Assembly: GCA_001586965.3 (NCBI GenBank)
Contig: LUCW03001835.1
Coordinates: 1-64,000, forward strand
Reading direction: 5' to 3'
Length of the DNA: 64,000 nt
From: Sphaeroforma sirkka
Taxonomy: Eukaryota; Opisthokonta; Ichthyosporea; Ichthyophonida
The position numbers were made by a program, and so were the translations under genes. Below are positions 46,957 through 59,091 of the stretch, one piece after another. The notes beneath the pieces are model-generated. The model was not told the DNA's origin. It did not search any database and saw only the letters and a program-made list of their open reading frames with translations. The number at the start of each line of letters is the position of its first letter. Positions within the stretch are counted from its first letter, which is position 1.

Positions 46957-47013
46957 CATAGCCTTCTAAATTGAACAGATTGAACAGACTTCTGTCCAAT
47001 TTAGAAGGCTATG
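46957..47013. repeat. Foldback hairpin with 23-base arms
   Basis: CATAGCCTTCTAAATTG and its complement CAATTTAGAAGGCTATG face each other, extended by ACAGA/TCTGT with one offset base and separated by about 11 bases. It lies between two family X remnants and next to T-runs. Confidence 0.85.
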
Positions 47014-47034
47014 TTTTTGTTTGTTTGTTTCTTG

Positions 47035-47693
47035 CTACATATGTCGTTTGGCTTGATTATCCCTTCAATATGTTGTATGGCCTTGTCCAACGTAGACATC
47101 GATTGTTGAGTCTCAGATATGAAATGGTCGAGCTGTAGCATGGACCTCTACCTTGATTTCTTCATCCAGTATTGAATCAGATGGAAATTATGTCGCCACG
47201 CGCGATAGCGATTGCCGATAAAATCCAAGCAGTCGATTCAACAATCGAACACATAGAAAATACATTCATCGTGGTACCAAAAAAATAGTTAGCTTAGCCT
47301 GTTAAGAACGATGAATACATACAGTAGTTCGGTCACTTGAAATGTGGTCAAAACCGAGTAACGCTTAGCAAAGAGTTGTTTAAAATAAGTGAACTCGGTC
47401 AACAGAAGTGCCATTGGGAATGGCGCGCCTGCTGTTATTTTTACTCACGATCCTATGTGAAACGAAGCTTTCTCTAACATCGAGTACTGTGAAAATACCC
47501 ATATCTATGATTTCCGATGAGTCATCACTTCTATCTTATTAAATTCTCAGTTCCACTAATCGGTGCGTTTCTCTGGTCCGGTCCTTAAATAAAAACCTTT
47601 AGGTCCGGTCCTCTGGCCAGGGTCTAAACTACTCTCATGTATCCTGGTCCTCTAGTCCGGTTCTCAATATTCGTCCAGGGTACTTTGTCCACA
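47035..47693 (-). mobile_element. Family X remnant X2 (fossil)
   Basis: This is a second X copy in the same orientation as X1: an LTR-like part (47400-47693, start TGTGGACAAAGTACCCT on the minus strand), a leader with the TTCGGTCACTTGAAA block, and a decayed stretch (47035-47300) with distant similarity to the X1 coding remnant. Old, heavily decayed. Confidence 0.5.
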
Positions 47694-48199
47694 AAGTTTA
47701 CCTGCAAAAAAAAAGCTCAAGTTCTACCAGTAATCGATCGAATGCTAGTCATTTGGTGTTAAATGTTGAGCGTCAAACATTGTTACATGGTATATTGTTT
47801 AGTCCATAACTTTTGTGTGTACAAGTGTAGAGGTGAAAAAGAAAACAACAAGTATTGTACGCACAGCTACATAGGGAAGGATAAACCAATATAAATTAAG
47901 TTTATTACACCAACGCGGCATATTAGGCCATACACTCGGGTTCTCAACAGCGCGATAATTTGCACAACCTAGTTGAACAGACCGCATTAGCTCCTCATCC
48001 AAAGGAACGATCACCGAATAGGTTCAAAGGTGGGTCCCCATACACAGACAACCCAATAATAAGGACTCGATACTTGTGAACTGGGAGGGGGAGATTGTGT
48101 TTTTCCTTTTTAATTTCCAATGGATACTGAAGCAATTCAGTCTACAAGTACTCACACAACGATGGTGAATCAACACACAAAACGGTCAAAGATTTCTGC

Positions 48200-49847
48200 T
48201 CTTTATCAAATAACATGATTAGTCCGGCTATGCACACGAGTGAGCTTCAATCGCGCGCACACCAGAGTATATGCAAAACATACAGCCATAACTTGGACAA
48301 TCATACAAACCTATTGCTATCAGCTCATGCTACATATATTGTTGACAGAATAGTGAACAAGCTATATGCACAAAAGACAGATGAGACCATAGATATAAGA
48401 ACGTTCCACAACCTTAGAAACGTAGTACACCCACGGTATCCAAAGCGACTGATGACAGAAGTGCACCAATGATTGAGGGGGCTATACAAACAATAAAGTC
48501 ATGTAGAACTGCGATAAGAATGACTATGATGAGTGCACAATAGACTTTATCAGCGAGCTAGACTTCGTCAACCCAAATGTAAGAAAACAAGGTGTCAGAT
48601 CTTGAGATGAACAAGCTACTCAAGTTGAGTGAATTCACTAAGTGATCAGGCGATAAGTCTATCAGCATGTCTGACTGTCGCGATACAATAGAATTTGTGC
48701 ATTGGCGGAAGATCTTCTCTCAAGAAGCAATATGCCCTTGGTGAGATACCTATTTCTTGTGCAAGAGTTGCTACGACAAACTGACGGGACTGAAGTATCG
48801 AGCCAGCACTCGCAAAGCTGCGCGATTCCAAGCCATTGTGGAAAGACTTTAAAGATATCAAGGATTGCAACATTTTAGTCATATGCAGCTTATGCAGGCC
48901 ACAGTAGCCTGCCTATTTGAGAAATATCATAATGACTTTCATGACACCAGGATTAATGTAGAGGTGAGAACAAAACGCTTACACAGGACAATGCTTGAAC
49001 TTGAGAAGCGAAACAAGAATGTTGTAAAAGAATCGATCAACTTCTCAAAGCCTCGCGCCACTTGTCCCTAGCTTTTACTGACATCAACTGGAGACAAATA
49101 GACTAATCAATATTCGAACCAAGCCTGACGGCAGTGGTAAGCACTTGTCTGACATACCAGAGAATGCTTAATATAAACTCTGAGAAGATGTTATTAGGCA
49201 AACAATCAACGTACAATCTGATCACATTCGATGTAAAGGCGTAAAAAAAAAGCTCCATCCAAGTGGGGCAATTTGCCATTACCAACAGAAGCAAGGTGCA
49301 AGAGATGGACGAGGAATCCTGAAATGCTTGATGAGCGGAGGCTAACAATATACGACTATAATTTCCAAAGGAGATATATACATACACTTCTAGGACGGGG
49401 ATAATGTAATTGAAGGCTCGCTATCAAGGTAAAATAAATGACAGTGCCATATGGCGGACCAACCAAAATAGTAGGTAGGCGAGGGCAACGAGTATTTTGT
49501 CTATAACCTTGATGGAATTAAAGTCCCAGAATAATCTTAATCGGACTGGTCAAAAATGCCAACGCCCCGGGAGAATTCATTCCCAAAAGAGACACAATTA
49601 TCCTCAATATTAAACCATCGAGCATCCACCCGAGGTGATGGATCCAAGGAATACCTACTGCACTGGCCAGATGGAGAGCGTACCTGGACGCATGAAACAG
49701 AGAAAAAAAACAGACGGTAATTTTCTTACTTTATACCGGCAACGGGTCCGACGCAAATGGATACAGACCAGGCGGAAGAAGTCAACAAGAACAAGCACAG
49801 ATGAACGATCAGCAAATAACAGGACGCGCATGAAGTAGTTGGGGGGC
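48200..49847 (+). mobile_element. Old chromodomain LTR-element relict (fossil)
   Basis: The clearest part is at about 49640-49695 on the plus strand, which reads GSKEYLLHWPDGERTW, a chromodomain core like that of B2 (EYLVHWRDGDPTW). A G-rich tract and TGTAG at 49840-49852 look like a polypurine tract and LTR start. Upstream (48200-49070) are decayed coding-like pieces that I cannot assign. Too decayed to count breaks; older than families A-C. Confidence 0.45.
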
Positions 49848-50835
49848 TGTAGCATCTAGGTACCAGATTCTCAGAAAATCCAACCTTTATTCCAAACCCC
49901 AGTAGTGTCAAATTCTGAGTTTTGGGTCTGGATCCAACGTGTTCCTGGTATTAGAGTCATCAGAAATATAGCGGTATAACCGGTAGATGATACCGGGACA
50001 CTACATATGAATGAGACGTTCAATTAGAAATCGAGTCTAATGAAGCAACACAAGATACAAATAAATACTCAATGCAAATCCCTCAGCATAGTGCCTTGTT
50101 TCCTTTGGTCGTATCTTATTGGTCACTCTCAACTCTATACCGAGAACAGACATTTATGCAGTGAATAAATTGACACATCATGTGTCTTAAACAGGGGATG
50201 CAAACAATAGGATACAAATCTGTCGCCCGTATGATGGTACTATACCCCGTGAACAGCATGAATTTGAAAAAACCTGGTCAAGCAGTTAAAAGGTAAATAC
50301 GGGTTTGCGTAACAGGTATTACTACCTTAATTACTTTTAGGTCATACCAAAACCCGCGTTCTTTCAAGGAAGGACTACAACTCTCGAAATATAGCTCCTC
50401 CTTTAAGCTTTATTAAACGGTGATGACAACCAAATTTTAAGTTCTATTAATGTTTCTTGAGCCAGTTTTATACCGCTTCCAATAATTTATGTTTTACACC
50501 TAAAAATGGTTTATAGTCGCTATTTATGATTAGGTGTACTGTAAACTGGACTATCGGTTTTACCGCGTGAAGAATTGTACAAAAGCCTCTAGAGTTACAT
50601 GGTTCTATTTTACAATAGAGGTATCGATCTCTAATTGTTTGTCGCAAAACATTTCTGGTCATCAGGTGAACATAAGAGTATGTAGTGTCTATTTTCAACT
50701 AATTGTGAGTGTGCGCGATAGCAAAGGTAACAATACAGCTGTGATCGGTGATACTCCGACTATGCATCTAAAATCTTGGTTATCAATTATAAGTTTCTAG
50801 TTGAATATACATCAAGAGATTTTGAATACTTATAA
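49848..50835. other. Unassigned DNA, possibly an old LTR at its start
   Basis: If the preceding relict is real, its 3' LTR would start here with TGTAGCATCTAGG, but no second copy exists to fix its end. No gene is supported. Confidence 0.35.
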
Positions 50836-51009
50836 CTAATATTCAATGGCGAGAAAGTGCGCAAGTATATACACGTAAGCGACGTTGCATTCGAAGCAAT
50901 AGAGAAGGATGAGCGGGATCGTGATATAACAAGTATTTTCACTGAAAAGATGTACAATAATCATGTCAAAAGCTACATAGACAATGGACTCGACAAGTAC
51001 CGGCTCTGA
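50836..51009 (+). pseudogene. Short coding-like stretch, 57 codons
   Basis: This open stretch between stops has protein-like composition: KVRKYIHVSDVAFEAIEKD, then RDRDITSIF and NNHVKSYIDNGLDKYRL. It has no ATG at its front and could be the last exon or decayed end of a gene. No family is recognised. The surrounding sequence shows no further coding continuity. Confidence 0.25.
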
Positions 51010-51371
51010 ACATAATATGGCTGACGCGTTCAATATATTCAGACATAGGTAGCACACCAGCTATTCAGTGTATACACATCGTATCTGCAAGTGAATACAA
51101 GGATGGTAGACTGTAATATTGTCGTATGTAAAGGCACCTGCTCATGAAAAATCTGCTCATGCGTCAGCTGAGACGACCTGTTATAGTGACAAGGCCGTCG
51201 AAACGTATGAGGATCTTACATAAAAAAAAATCAGTTCATTGAATATACTACACATCAATCGATAGCTTATAGTAAACCAGTACAAACGGCAGCAGTTTAT
51301 TAGAATCATGCTTAAGGATCGGCTAATACCTATCCAGTATTCTATATACATATGGCTGAGCAGATCAATGT

Positions 51372-51619
51372 TGTGGTCAGAATACAAGTACTTATATTTA
51401 TTTGATTATTTTAGGTTTATTACAAGTTTTACAGTTTATCAGAATAATCTGATAAACTGGGTTTTAGGGTTTTGCTGGTTTTACAGCACATGACTAATGA
51501 CTCATTTAAGAGTCAGTCATTTTAGGATTACTGTTTATAATTACTAATAAATGAACAACGTCCCCCTCCCTGAGGAGGGAGAACGTTGAGATACAGTTAT
51601 CTCGCGTATACTTACTACA
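51372..51619 (+). repeat. Family C LTR in plus orientation beside C2
   Basis: This 248-base LTR (TGTGGTCAG...TACTACA) abuts the truncated protease end of C2 at 51620. Its orientation is opposite to that expected for a C2 3' LTR. No clear target duplication was found. Confidence 0.92.
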
Positions 51620-52370
51620 GAGGAAGATTAACAGTCGTTGGTGTCGTTCGTTTCGTGATCACCAAATCCGTCAACCACTTCTTCACTTGTTCATCCACAT
51701 AGGGGAGCCATCGATCGGATACGAAGTTACGCGCCGATCGCCGCATCTGCAACGCTTGTTCATGGGTTACTGGGATGGTTACCTCACTCCCTTCCAGACG
51801 ACAGCGCGCGTTGTCGGCAATTTTCGCATTGGCTTCCAAATCCTGTGCCAACCGTTCGAGTACATCGACGGGTTCCGTCGTGTTAGGTGCCTGTCGGCGT
51901 GGTATGGGTTCGAGGAGCTCTTCTAGTTCTGTGGGGTCTATTGGTGCAAGTGGCGATTGGATACCGCCTATGTATAGGCCCAAGCCTTTCAACATATCTT
52001 GCCCCACTATAACATCTATACCCGTCGGCAAGTTCATCAATTCTAATGAACCGTCGATAATTCTGGTACCGTACCTTATAGGTACCACTTCCGTCGTCCC
52101 CAGTCGAGGAGTTCGCACCGCCTTGTCAGCTAAATATATAAATGACCCAGGTGGTGCCGGAGTTATTGGTCGGCCAAGGAGGTCTGCGGATGTCTGTGAG
52201 ATACAACTTCTATTTGCTCCCGTGTCTATCAAGGCTTTGAACGTACGTCCGTTGATTTGTACTTGAATATAGACTCGGTTGTCTGACGTCAGCAATGGGT
52301 CTTGTATTGCCATCACTGCTCCAATCGTGGTAACAAATATGAAGCTCCTATCCGACTCAGACACCCTCAC
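51620..52370 (-). pseudogene. pro: C2 protease (fossil)
   Basis: This retropepsin has ALIDTGANRSCISQTSADLLG and the second core element VIVGQDMLKGLGLY. The connector matches family B closely (RSARNFVSDRWLPYVDEQVKKW). It ends at the front of reverse transcriptase where the C LTR begins. Confidence 0.87.
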
Positions 52371-52373
52371 CTC

Positions 52374-54617
52374 TCATGCATGATCGGCTACCGACTCCCA
52401 CGTGTCATAGGTGTGGTTTGGTGGTGACGTCATTTGCTCGAAGTCTTCGTAAAGGATCGTGTTGATATGAATCTCTGTAGCTTCCGATGGTGGAGCCAAG
52501 TCTTCGTCCTGTGTAATCGCATTCACCTGTACTTGAGGCGTCGGACGTATTGTAACTACGTCTCTAGTCTGGGATGTATTCTGCCCCTGTCCTGCGGTTG
52601 ACGTTGTGGACGGTCTGTGTACCGATTGTACGTCCCTCAAAGGACGGTTGTTGTCGTATAGCCTTGCCCGACCCTCTGCGCTCACCGCTTGCGACGCCCT
52701 GAAATGGTGACACCGTGGGATGTGCCTACCACCTGGTGGCGCCTGTGCCTGGCACCCCGCACAAGTCGTTGGTACCGTAGGTTGGGGCCGTTGAGTCCAA
52801 TTCTGCGTTTGTCGTCTACTCGTCTGTAGGTTGGGGCGGCTATTGGTGTGGTCGCGACTTCCATTGGTCGTCGGGCCCTCGCGGTTGTTGCGACCCTGGA
52901 AACGTGCTGCCGTACGTTGCTGTGCATCCTGAATGTCCGGGCTCAACAGCTGTATAAGCTCGTGTATCTCCATCAGTTGCCATTTGGGATGCAACTGTAG
53001 AGTACGTTCATACGTACGGCCGTTGAGAGCTTCTTCTAACAGTTGTACAATGCAGTGGTTCACTAAATTCTGTTGGAAGTCGGCATCTGTCTGGCACCGT
53101 TCACGTGCCCTCCTGTGGTTCTCCATGAGCTGTGTCATTTGTTCCATAAGAGGAGTGTGCATGTTCCGACTTTGGCCCTTGGCTAACTTGCGAAACGCGG
53201 GATCGACAGTGGCTTGTGTTTCGTGCGAACAGATCTGTTCGATCTGTAGTTGAGGTGTGCATGTCTTCAACCGTTCAGAGTTGTCGCGGATGTAGTCCAG
53301 CGTTGACTTCTCCGCCTTGAAGTAAGATAGTACCTTATGAAACCATGTAAGGTTCCAACTCTCGTCCAGCCCTGCGATTTGTGCGTTCTTGAACGCCTCG
53401 AGGAGACCCCTCTTGTGTCCCGTTCCATGATATCATGTAGGTAGTATCTGTTCGACGGCCAATCAGGCCACGTACGTGGTGAAGGTACGGGACGCTTCTC
53501 TACCGGTCGGGACTCTAATGTAGCTCGAAGTGTCTCAATCACGCCCCGAAGAGCTTCAGCTCGAGCCGTGTTATTCTCCTCGATTGCTTGGCATAGCTCG
53601 TCACTTAACTGTAGTATCCGTGCGTGTAGCGCCTGTCGCCTTTTCTCGATACTAGCCGGTGTGGGCGGAGGCACTGTTGTCTCCTTCTCTTGTCGTTTAT
53701 GTGTCTGTACATATTCACTGGGCGCTTCTTTCTCGCCCCACTGACGTTGCTGTTGTTGGCGCAGGTTCGTACTTAATCGGTCCTGTCTATTCTTCACCGC
53801 CTGCTTACCTTGAGGATTCTGTCTGGCTAATACTTGTTCATGTGCGAACTCTTGAAAAGTTGGTGTGTTCTCACTGGCAGACAGAGTATCATCCTCCTCG
53901 GTTGAACTGTCCTCTGACCCTGGTGATTTGTACCCAAGTCCATAAAACGGACGCTCACAGCCTTGAATTCGGAAGGTAGGGTTGTCTTCGTCCTCTGGTA
54001 CTGCCTGTACCCGTTCGTGTGCGTCAGAAGAACTCTCCTTAGCGGCCGGCCCTATTGTAGTTCGTCCGGCGTTTATGCGCTGTAACCTCTGTTCGTATTT
54101 TTCAAAGAGAGACTGCTGTTGTGTCATCAGCTCCGTGAGTTTCTGAGCTGACGATTGTTCCCGTGCCGTTTCCTTGTTGTTGGTACGGTTCCGGTGACGC
54201 TTCCGCTTGTTAGGTGGGAGGCGTGGTGGGTCATTAATGGGAAATATGGCCCCTGGAGTATCCGGAGACGAACGAGGGGACAGTCCTTCACTGGCTACCT
54301 GTTCACCAATAAAAGTCTGACTGCTGTCCGCACGCAGGTCGGGTACTTCCTTGGTCTCACCCTCGAATATGACATCCTCGCCAGATTGTGCAAGTCCATT
54401 TTTTGTTTGCTGTTGGTGACTGCTTGTCGTCCGCGGAAATAATGTGTGGAGCCCCAAGATGTGTATGTTGTTGCCCCTCCAGAACCTGACCTGAATGCGG
54501 AGCGGAACGTTCCGTATGGGACTGACTACATTTAGTTCCACGTCGGTCGATATCATCTTCCTTGCGGCGCTCAGGATTCAAGAGTTGCTGTCTACAACTT
54601 TGGCGGGGGTAGGACAT
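52374..54617 (-). pseudogene. gag: C2 gag region (fossil)
   Basis: The start is MSYPRQS at 54617, the same ATG context as in C1 and C3. The Arg/Gln/Ser-rich N-terminal half (about 53750-54617) is followed by a helical capsid-like part and a knuckle CAGC...RHIPRC with the same C-x2-C-x9-H-x3-C spacing as family B (near 52700-52760), then an acidic tail. Broken in a few places. Confidence 0.82.
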
Positions 54618-54695
54618 GGTTGGTGAGTTGTTTGTCAATGGAGAACTAGAAATGTGTGCGAATGAACTGATAGAGTACTGAATATAAATATACAT

Positions 54696-55892
54696 TTTCT
54701 ACCAAATTTCATCCTTCAAACACCTAACGTCTCGACATCGATCTCCGAGGAGTTTGTGGGTTCCCTCGTGACTGTTTTATTTCCTTCACTAACATAAGTA
54801 GTGTGGATAGTCTATATACTCTAACACTACCAGCTGTCTTACTCTTCATCCCACAATAACATATGGTTGAGTGCCTCATTAGTCGGAGCCACTTCTTGTT
54901 CTACTCCTCGCCAGCTCTTACTCCGGCCTAATGACGACCTATTCGCAGGACCCTGTTGGGAACTTCCCCTATCGCTCCTATTTACTCTTCTTACCCGTGG
55001 TGTCCTTGTCATGTGCTGTTGCGGCTGTTGGAATATGCTTCTCGAAGAACGATTGCTCGTTATCGCACACCTAAACTAGGCTGCCGTCAACCACGCCTTC
55101 TGTGCATACTGTTGAGCCTCTCCGTTGACCTGATTTTTCTGGAAGTTCTAGTGATTTGAGTGTGTTCGCATATCATTTTCACAATTTAACCTTGTATTTA
55201 CTTGCATCGTTCGTGTTATGTGCGCCCCCACCCTTATATGCTCCTAATAACTCACAGGTGCTTACTTGTGTCTCTGTATGCTTCCTAATATCCCATTCTG
55301 AAAACTTTTGTAAAATAATCTAGTATGCCGCTGATTCTTTGCGTCATCGTACTAACCGAGTCGGTACTAACCATGTACATCTCCCATCTCTATTACCCTA
55401 CTGTGGATCCTAAAGAACTTTCTTCTAACAACTTCTTAAATACAATTTAAGCTCATTAGCTTGCAATACGATTTGTACTTGTCTCACACTGAAAACAACC
55501 TTCCTACCTGTACTCACACATGACTACTTATCTGTGGATTCTGACTGATTGTCTGATTTCGTCATTTGATCGTCGTGAGACTTTCCTTGTTGACCCTGGT
55601 TAATGTTCTGCTTGATTGGAATGTTCGCTCGTCGGGTTCACTCGTATTAGTAGATTCTTTCTTCATCCTCGTCGTCCACACGTCGTTAATCCAATCTAAA
55701 TCGTTCAATTCAATCTAAATCGTTCGGATAATCTAAATCGTTCAATTTGATGCGACATTCTCTGTTCGCATTGTCTTTCAATTGTTATACTTATAACAAA
55801 AAAATATGTGCCAGCTATTGACTAATTCATATTCTGTAGCTTTCTCTGTAATTACTAATAAACTAACAACTTCTATGGTAAGTTAAAAAAAA
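54696..55892 (-). other. C2 leader
   Basis: This is the 5' untranslated leader between LTR and gag, about 1.2 kb and conserved in C1 and C3. It contains three ATCTAAATCGTTC-type units near 55690-55745. Frames on the opposite strand look like shadows. No coding role is shown. Confidence 0.7.
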
Positions 55893-56142
55893 TGTAGTAA
55901 GTATACGCGAGATAACTGTATCTCAACGTTCTCCTCCTCAGGAGGGGGGACGTTGTTCATTTATTAGTAATTATAAACAGTAATCCTAAAATGACTGACT
56001 CTTAAATGAGTCATTAGTCATGTGCTGTAAAACCAGCAAAACCCTAAAACCCAGTTTATCAGATTATTCTGATAAACTGTAAAAAAACTTGTAATAAACC
56101 TAAAATAATCAAATAAATATAAGTACTTGTATTCTGACCACA
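55893..56142 (-). repeat. Family C 5' LTR of C2
   Basis: This 250-base LTR reads TGTAGTAAGTATACGCG to TTCTGACCACA on the plus strand, so it is in minus orientation, in line with gag. Together with 51372-51619 it forms a pair of inverted LTRs about 4.3 kb apart. Confidence 0.92.
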
Positions 56143-56362
56143 CATATATGCATATATATATATACATATATATATACATCTATATGTATATATATATATA
56201 TACATGCATTTACGCATATCCATGCATACACACATATATTCATATACATGCATACACAGATATATATACACACAAGCAAATACATAAATACACAAATATA
56301 TACATACATTTATATGTATACCTGTATAAACATATAACTATACCTATATATAAATAATTGTG

Positions 56363-56440
<78 letters not shown>
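56143..56440. repeat. TA and CATA microsatellite
   Basis: About 300 bases consist of (TA)n, TATACATA and CACATA runs, including about 70 bases of pure TA around 56367-56435. It starts right at the C2 LTR end. Frames across it are Tyr/Ile repeats without meaning. Confidence 0.95.
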
Positions 56441-56961
56441 GTATTTGTCCAGTACTGTACATGTCTACATAAACCCTAAACGAAAAACCCTCTCTACGTT
56501 TACGCATATGCAAACGTTATCCAACATATGACCGTTTATACATATGTATACGAAATAATCTGATCTATTTCCCTTTCACAAACTGTGACTATTTGGACAA
56601 CTTGAAAAACAAAGTCGCCCATATTGCAATGCATTACGATTTATGCTACATGCCACCCATTCGATACCCTTAACGATACGATACCCTTAACAGCAGAGAC
56701 CACACACATCATCTTACTTCATGCGTTACGAAAGTAAACTGCTCACCTTCATCGTCAATGATCGTTTCAACTCGTATTTAGTTGATCCTCCCTTCCATAA
56801 ATTCAGACTTACTCTCAGCCTGGGAATCGTTCCTTTTCTTTTATGTCCAGATTCTTCGTTGGCAACATTCGCATCAACTAGTAGGTTGATTCTTCATCCC
56901 ATAAATCCAGACTTTCAGATAATATTCAATATACTGCCAAGCACTATCAGCTAGTTAAAAA
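56441..56961. other. Unassigned DNA
   Basis: No gene is supported. Two similar segments (TCCCTTCCATAAATTCAGACTT near 56789 and CATCCCATAAATCCAGACTT near 56895) suggest an old local duplication. Confidence 0.45.
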
Positions 56962-58745
56962 TGTAGTAAATACGCAGTAGATAACTATATCTCAACGTAT
57001 TCCCCTTGTTAGAGGTGAGTCGTTGGCTATTTATTAAATATTGTCTGATTATTATCCAGTTCTTCAGGTCATTACCACACTTCTTGTTCATGCTCTGGGT
57101 AGTGATTCCCATGTTGCATCTCTTGGTATAGATGAATTTATTAGTCCTGCTATGTATATACTTGATGTATGGGAGAATGTCCATAGCTAGAAGTATTGGT
57201 GCCTTCTTGTCTGGTAGGTCCAACACTTCAAGATAGCATCTGTTTGAGCTAGTTGTATGTAACCCGGCTGTACTCTGACTGATAGATATAATTTAGTTGT
57301 TATACTCTTGTCCATACATGAGCGTTGTGCACCAGAGTCTACTAGGGTATTGTGTGTTGCCATTGATTTGTATGCCAATGTGTAATCTTTGGTGTCGTGG
57401 TGCGAGAAGTAAGAATAAAGGTTGGTAATTTGTATCATTTGTATTTATTAACAACGTTTCTTCCTCTGTATTTAAATTTAGTTTGTCAGCCAGGTCAGTC
57501 ATGTTTGCTTCCACCCACCAGCTGTTTCAGGACTCATCGTTATCTGGTATCTCTTCTACATTCCCGGAGGCAATAAATAGTCTAGCTACTTGTTAGCTCC
57601 TCCACATTCTTGTTCTGATTTGATGTCTTCAAAGTACACTACTAAATCGATGTGGGGCTGGTGACACCTTACAATAAGGACATGCACGTATTGTCACCCC
57701 TTTCTTCTCTTGGAGTAGTCTTATTGTTTTGGGTTGGTGTGTTTTGGTGCGCCATTGTCTGGTTTGTGATGTTTGATCGCATTGGTTGTGGCGTTCTGAG
57801 GCTGGCGTGGCCGCGTGAGAATTGTATATTTTGCGCTCTCTGTGCATACGATCTGCCTGTACCTTGGCTGCTACTCTTATGGTTGCCTCAGTACGAGAGT
57901 AGAGCACAGTATGTTTTGTATCTGACAAGTGCCCGTCGCTTCCATCAAACAGGTTGCCTGCTTTAATGATGGCATCCACTTTCTCCTGCTGTTCGTAATA
58001 CATGAGTGCCTGGTATCTTGCTACTTTGAGGATTTGAGTGTGTATGGGCTCTTTGTCCGTGTTTCGGTAACGCTCCTCTAACACTAATAATAATTCTATT
58101 GAATTGCCAGGATTTTTTTAATTTCTTGTGGTTTGATGCGTCAGTGGAATCTAATAGATATCTCACTAGCGCTGGATACTGACATTGTGGCATAGATTTG
58201 GCTAAGAACAGGGTCTCTGCGTTGCGGAGTAAACTCTACAATGCCTTCACAATGTTTCATTTTGAAGTTACTGTCTCTTGGTAACTTCGGAAATTCTGAG
58301 GTCTTTAGTAGTTTCGATAGTGTACATTCATTAATCCTATCACCTAAGCGCGAACGCATGAGCCTTAGCTCGCTAATGTGCTGACTGATTTGAATTACTT
58401 CATCCTCCTCATCGTCACCGCACTCATTGATAGCTTGATCGTATTTCGTTCTGAGCTCCTGGTCATAAAGTCTACTCTCATCTTGTATAGACTCGCAATG
58501 TTTACTGATGCTGTTTGTTCTAATTTAGCTACAAACCTACTAACCAAGACAAAATTGCCTTGACAAATCCTCTATATAGTTCTAAACTTGCTGATGCCTG
58601 TATGGGCACCCCACTCGGTGTTGGCTGTTGGCTTGAACCACAGCCTGGACTTGCCCCCCCCTAGTGGGCTGACACCCGCACCATCCGCGCCAGCGCTTCC
58701 CCCTTCACCACCATACACGCCTGCTCTGGTTGCTGTTGGCATCTT
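56962..58745 (-). mobile_element. Old family C-like relict C4 (fossil)
   Basis: The plus strand at 56962-57080 starts TGTAGTAAATACGC and follows the family C LTR (ATCTCAACGT, a hairpin, ATTTATTA) with much divergence, in the place of a 3' LTR. Right of it on the minus strand are a protease piece (TLVDSGAQRSCMDKS, about 57187-57440), a knuckle-bearing gag piece (CPYCKVSPAPHRF, about 57629-58084) and a Gly-rich gag front starting near 58743. RT, RNase H and integrase are absent. Old and heavily broken. Confidence 0.65.
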
Positions 58746-59091
58746 GAGCTGTCTGTGTTGGTGTGTGGGTATTGCAGGTTATTAGTAAAGACTTGTGCTA
58801 TGTTCTGTGCGAATAAGTACTTCACCCCCCTTGTCTTTGCTGGTAACTTGTATAAATAAATTAAAATTTAATTTATCTTACATACTTTTGTCGTTCTCAC
58901 GATTTGCTGTCCTTCCGTGGGAAGTGTCTATCTTCCTTTGTGGTGCGGTAGCATGTTGCTTTCCTTCTGTGCTTGGGAAGGTTTAGGTAGTGTTTGTTAG
59001 TCAGGCTTATTTGGTCACGTGTGGACTTACTTATGTTTACTTTGTCATATGTGGAATTATTTTGTCATGTATGTGATATTAGCTTGAAGTT

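Larger units (their letters stand above)
51620..56142 (-). mobile_element. Family C retrotransposon fragment C2 (fossil)
   Basis: This minus-strand element has its 5' LTR on the right (55893-56142), a leader of about 1.2 kb, gag and protease. It is cut off at 51620 at the start of reverse transcriptase. RT, RNase H, integrase and a properly oriented 3' LTR are absent. Broken by truncation and a few disruptions. It has the most complete gag of the three C copies. Confidence 0.9.

Noticed and set aside
54867-55159. Conserved short frames opposite the family C leader in C1, C2 and C3
   Set aside because: They are conserved only because the leader is copied; the frame is not kept between C1 and the other copies and lies antisense to the element.
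51372-56142. C LTRs as terminal inverted repeats of a DNA transposon
   Set aside because: The same 248-base unit is a 5' LTR ahead of gag in C1 and C3 and a solo LTR with a target duplication in B2, so it is an LTR; the inverted pair is a local arrangement.
56059-56513. Tyr/Ile-rich frames across the TA microsatellite
   Set aside because: They are translations of (TA)n and CATA runs without protein character.
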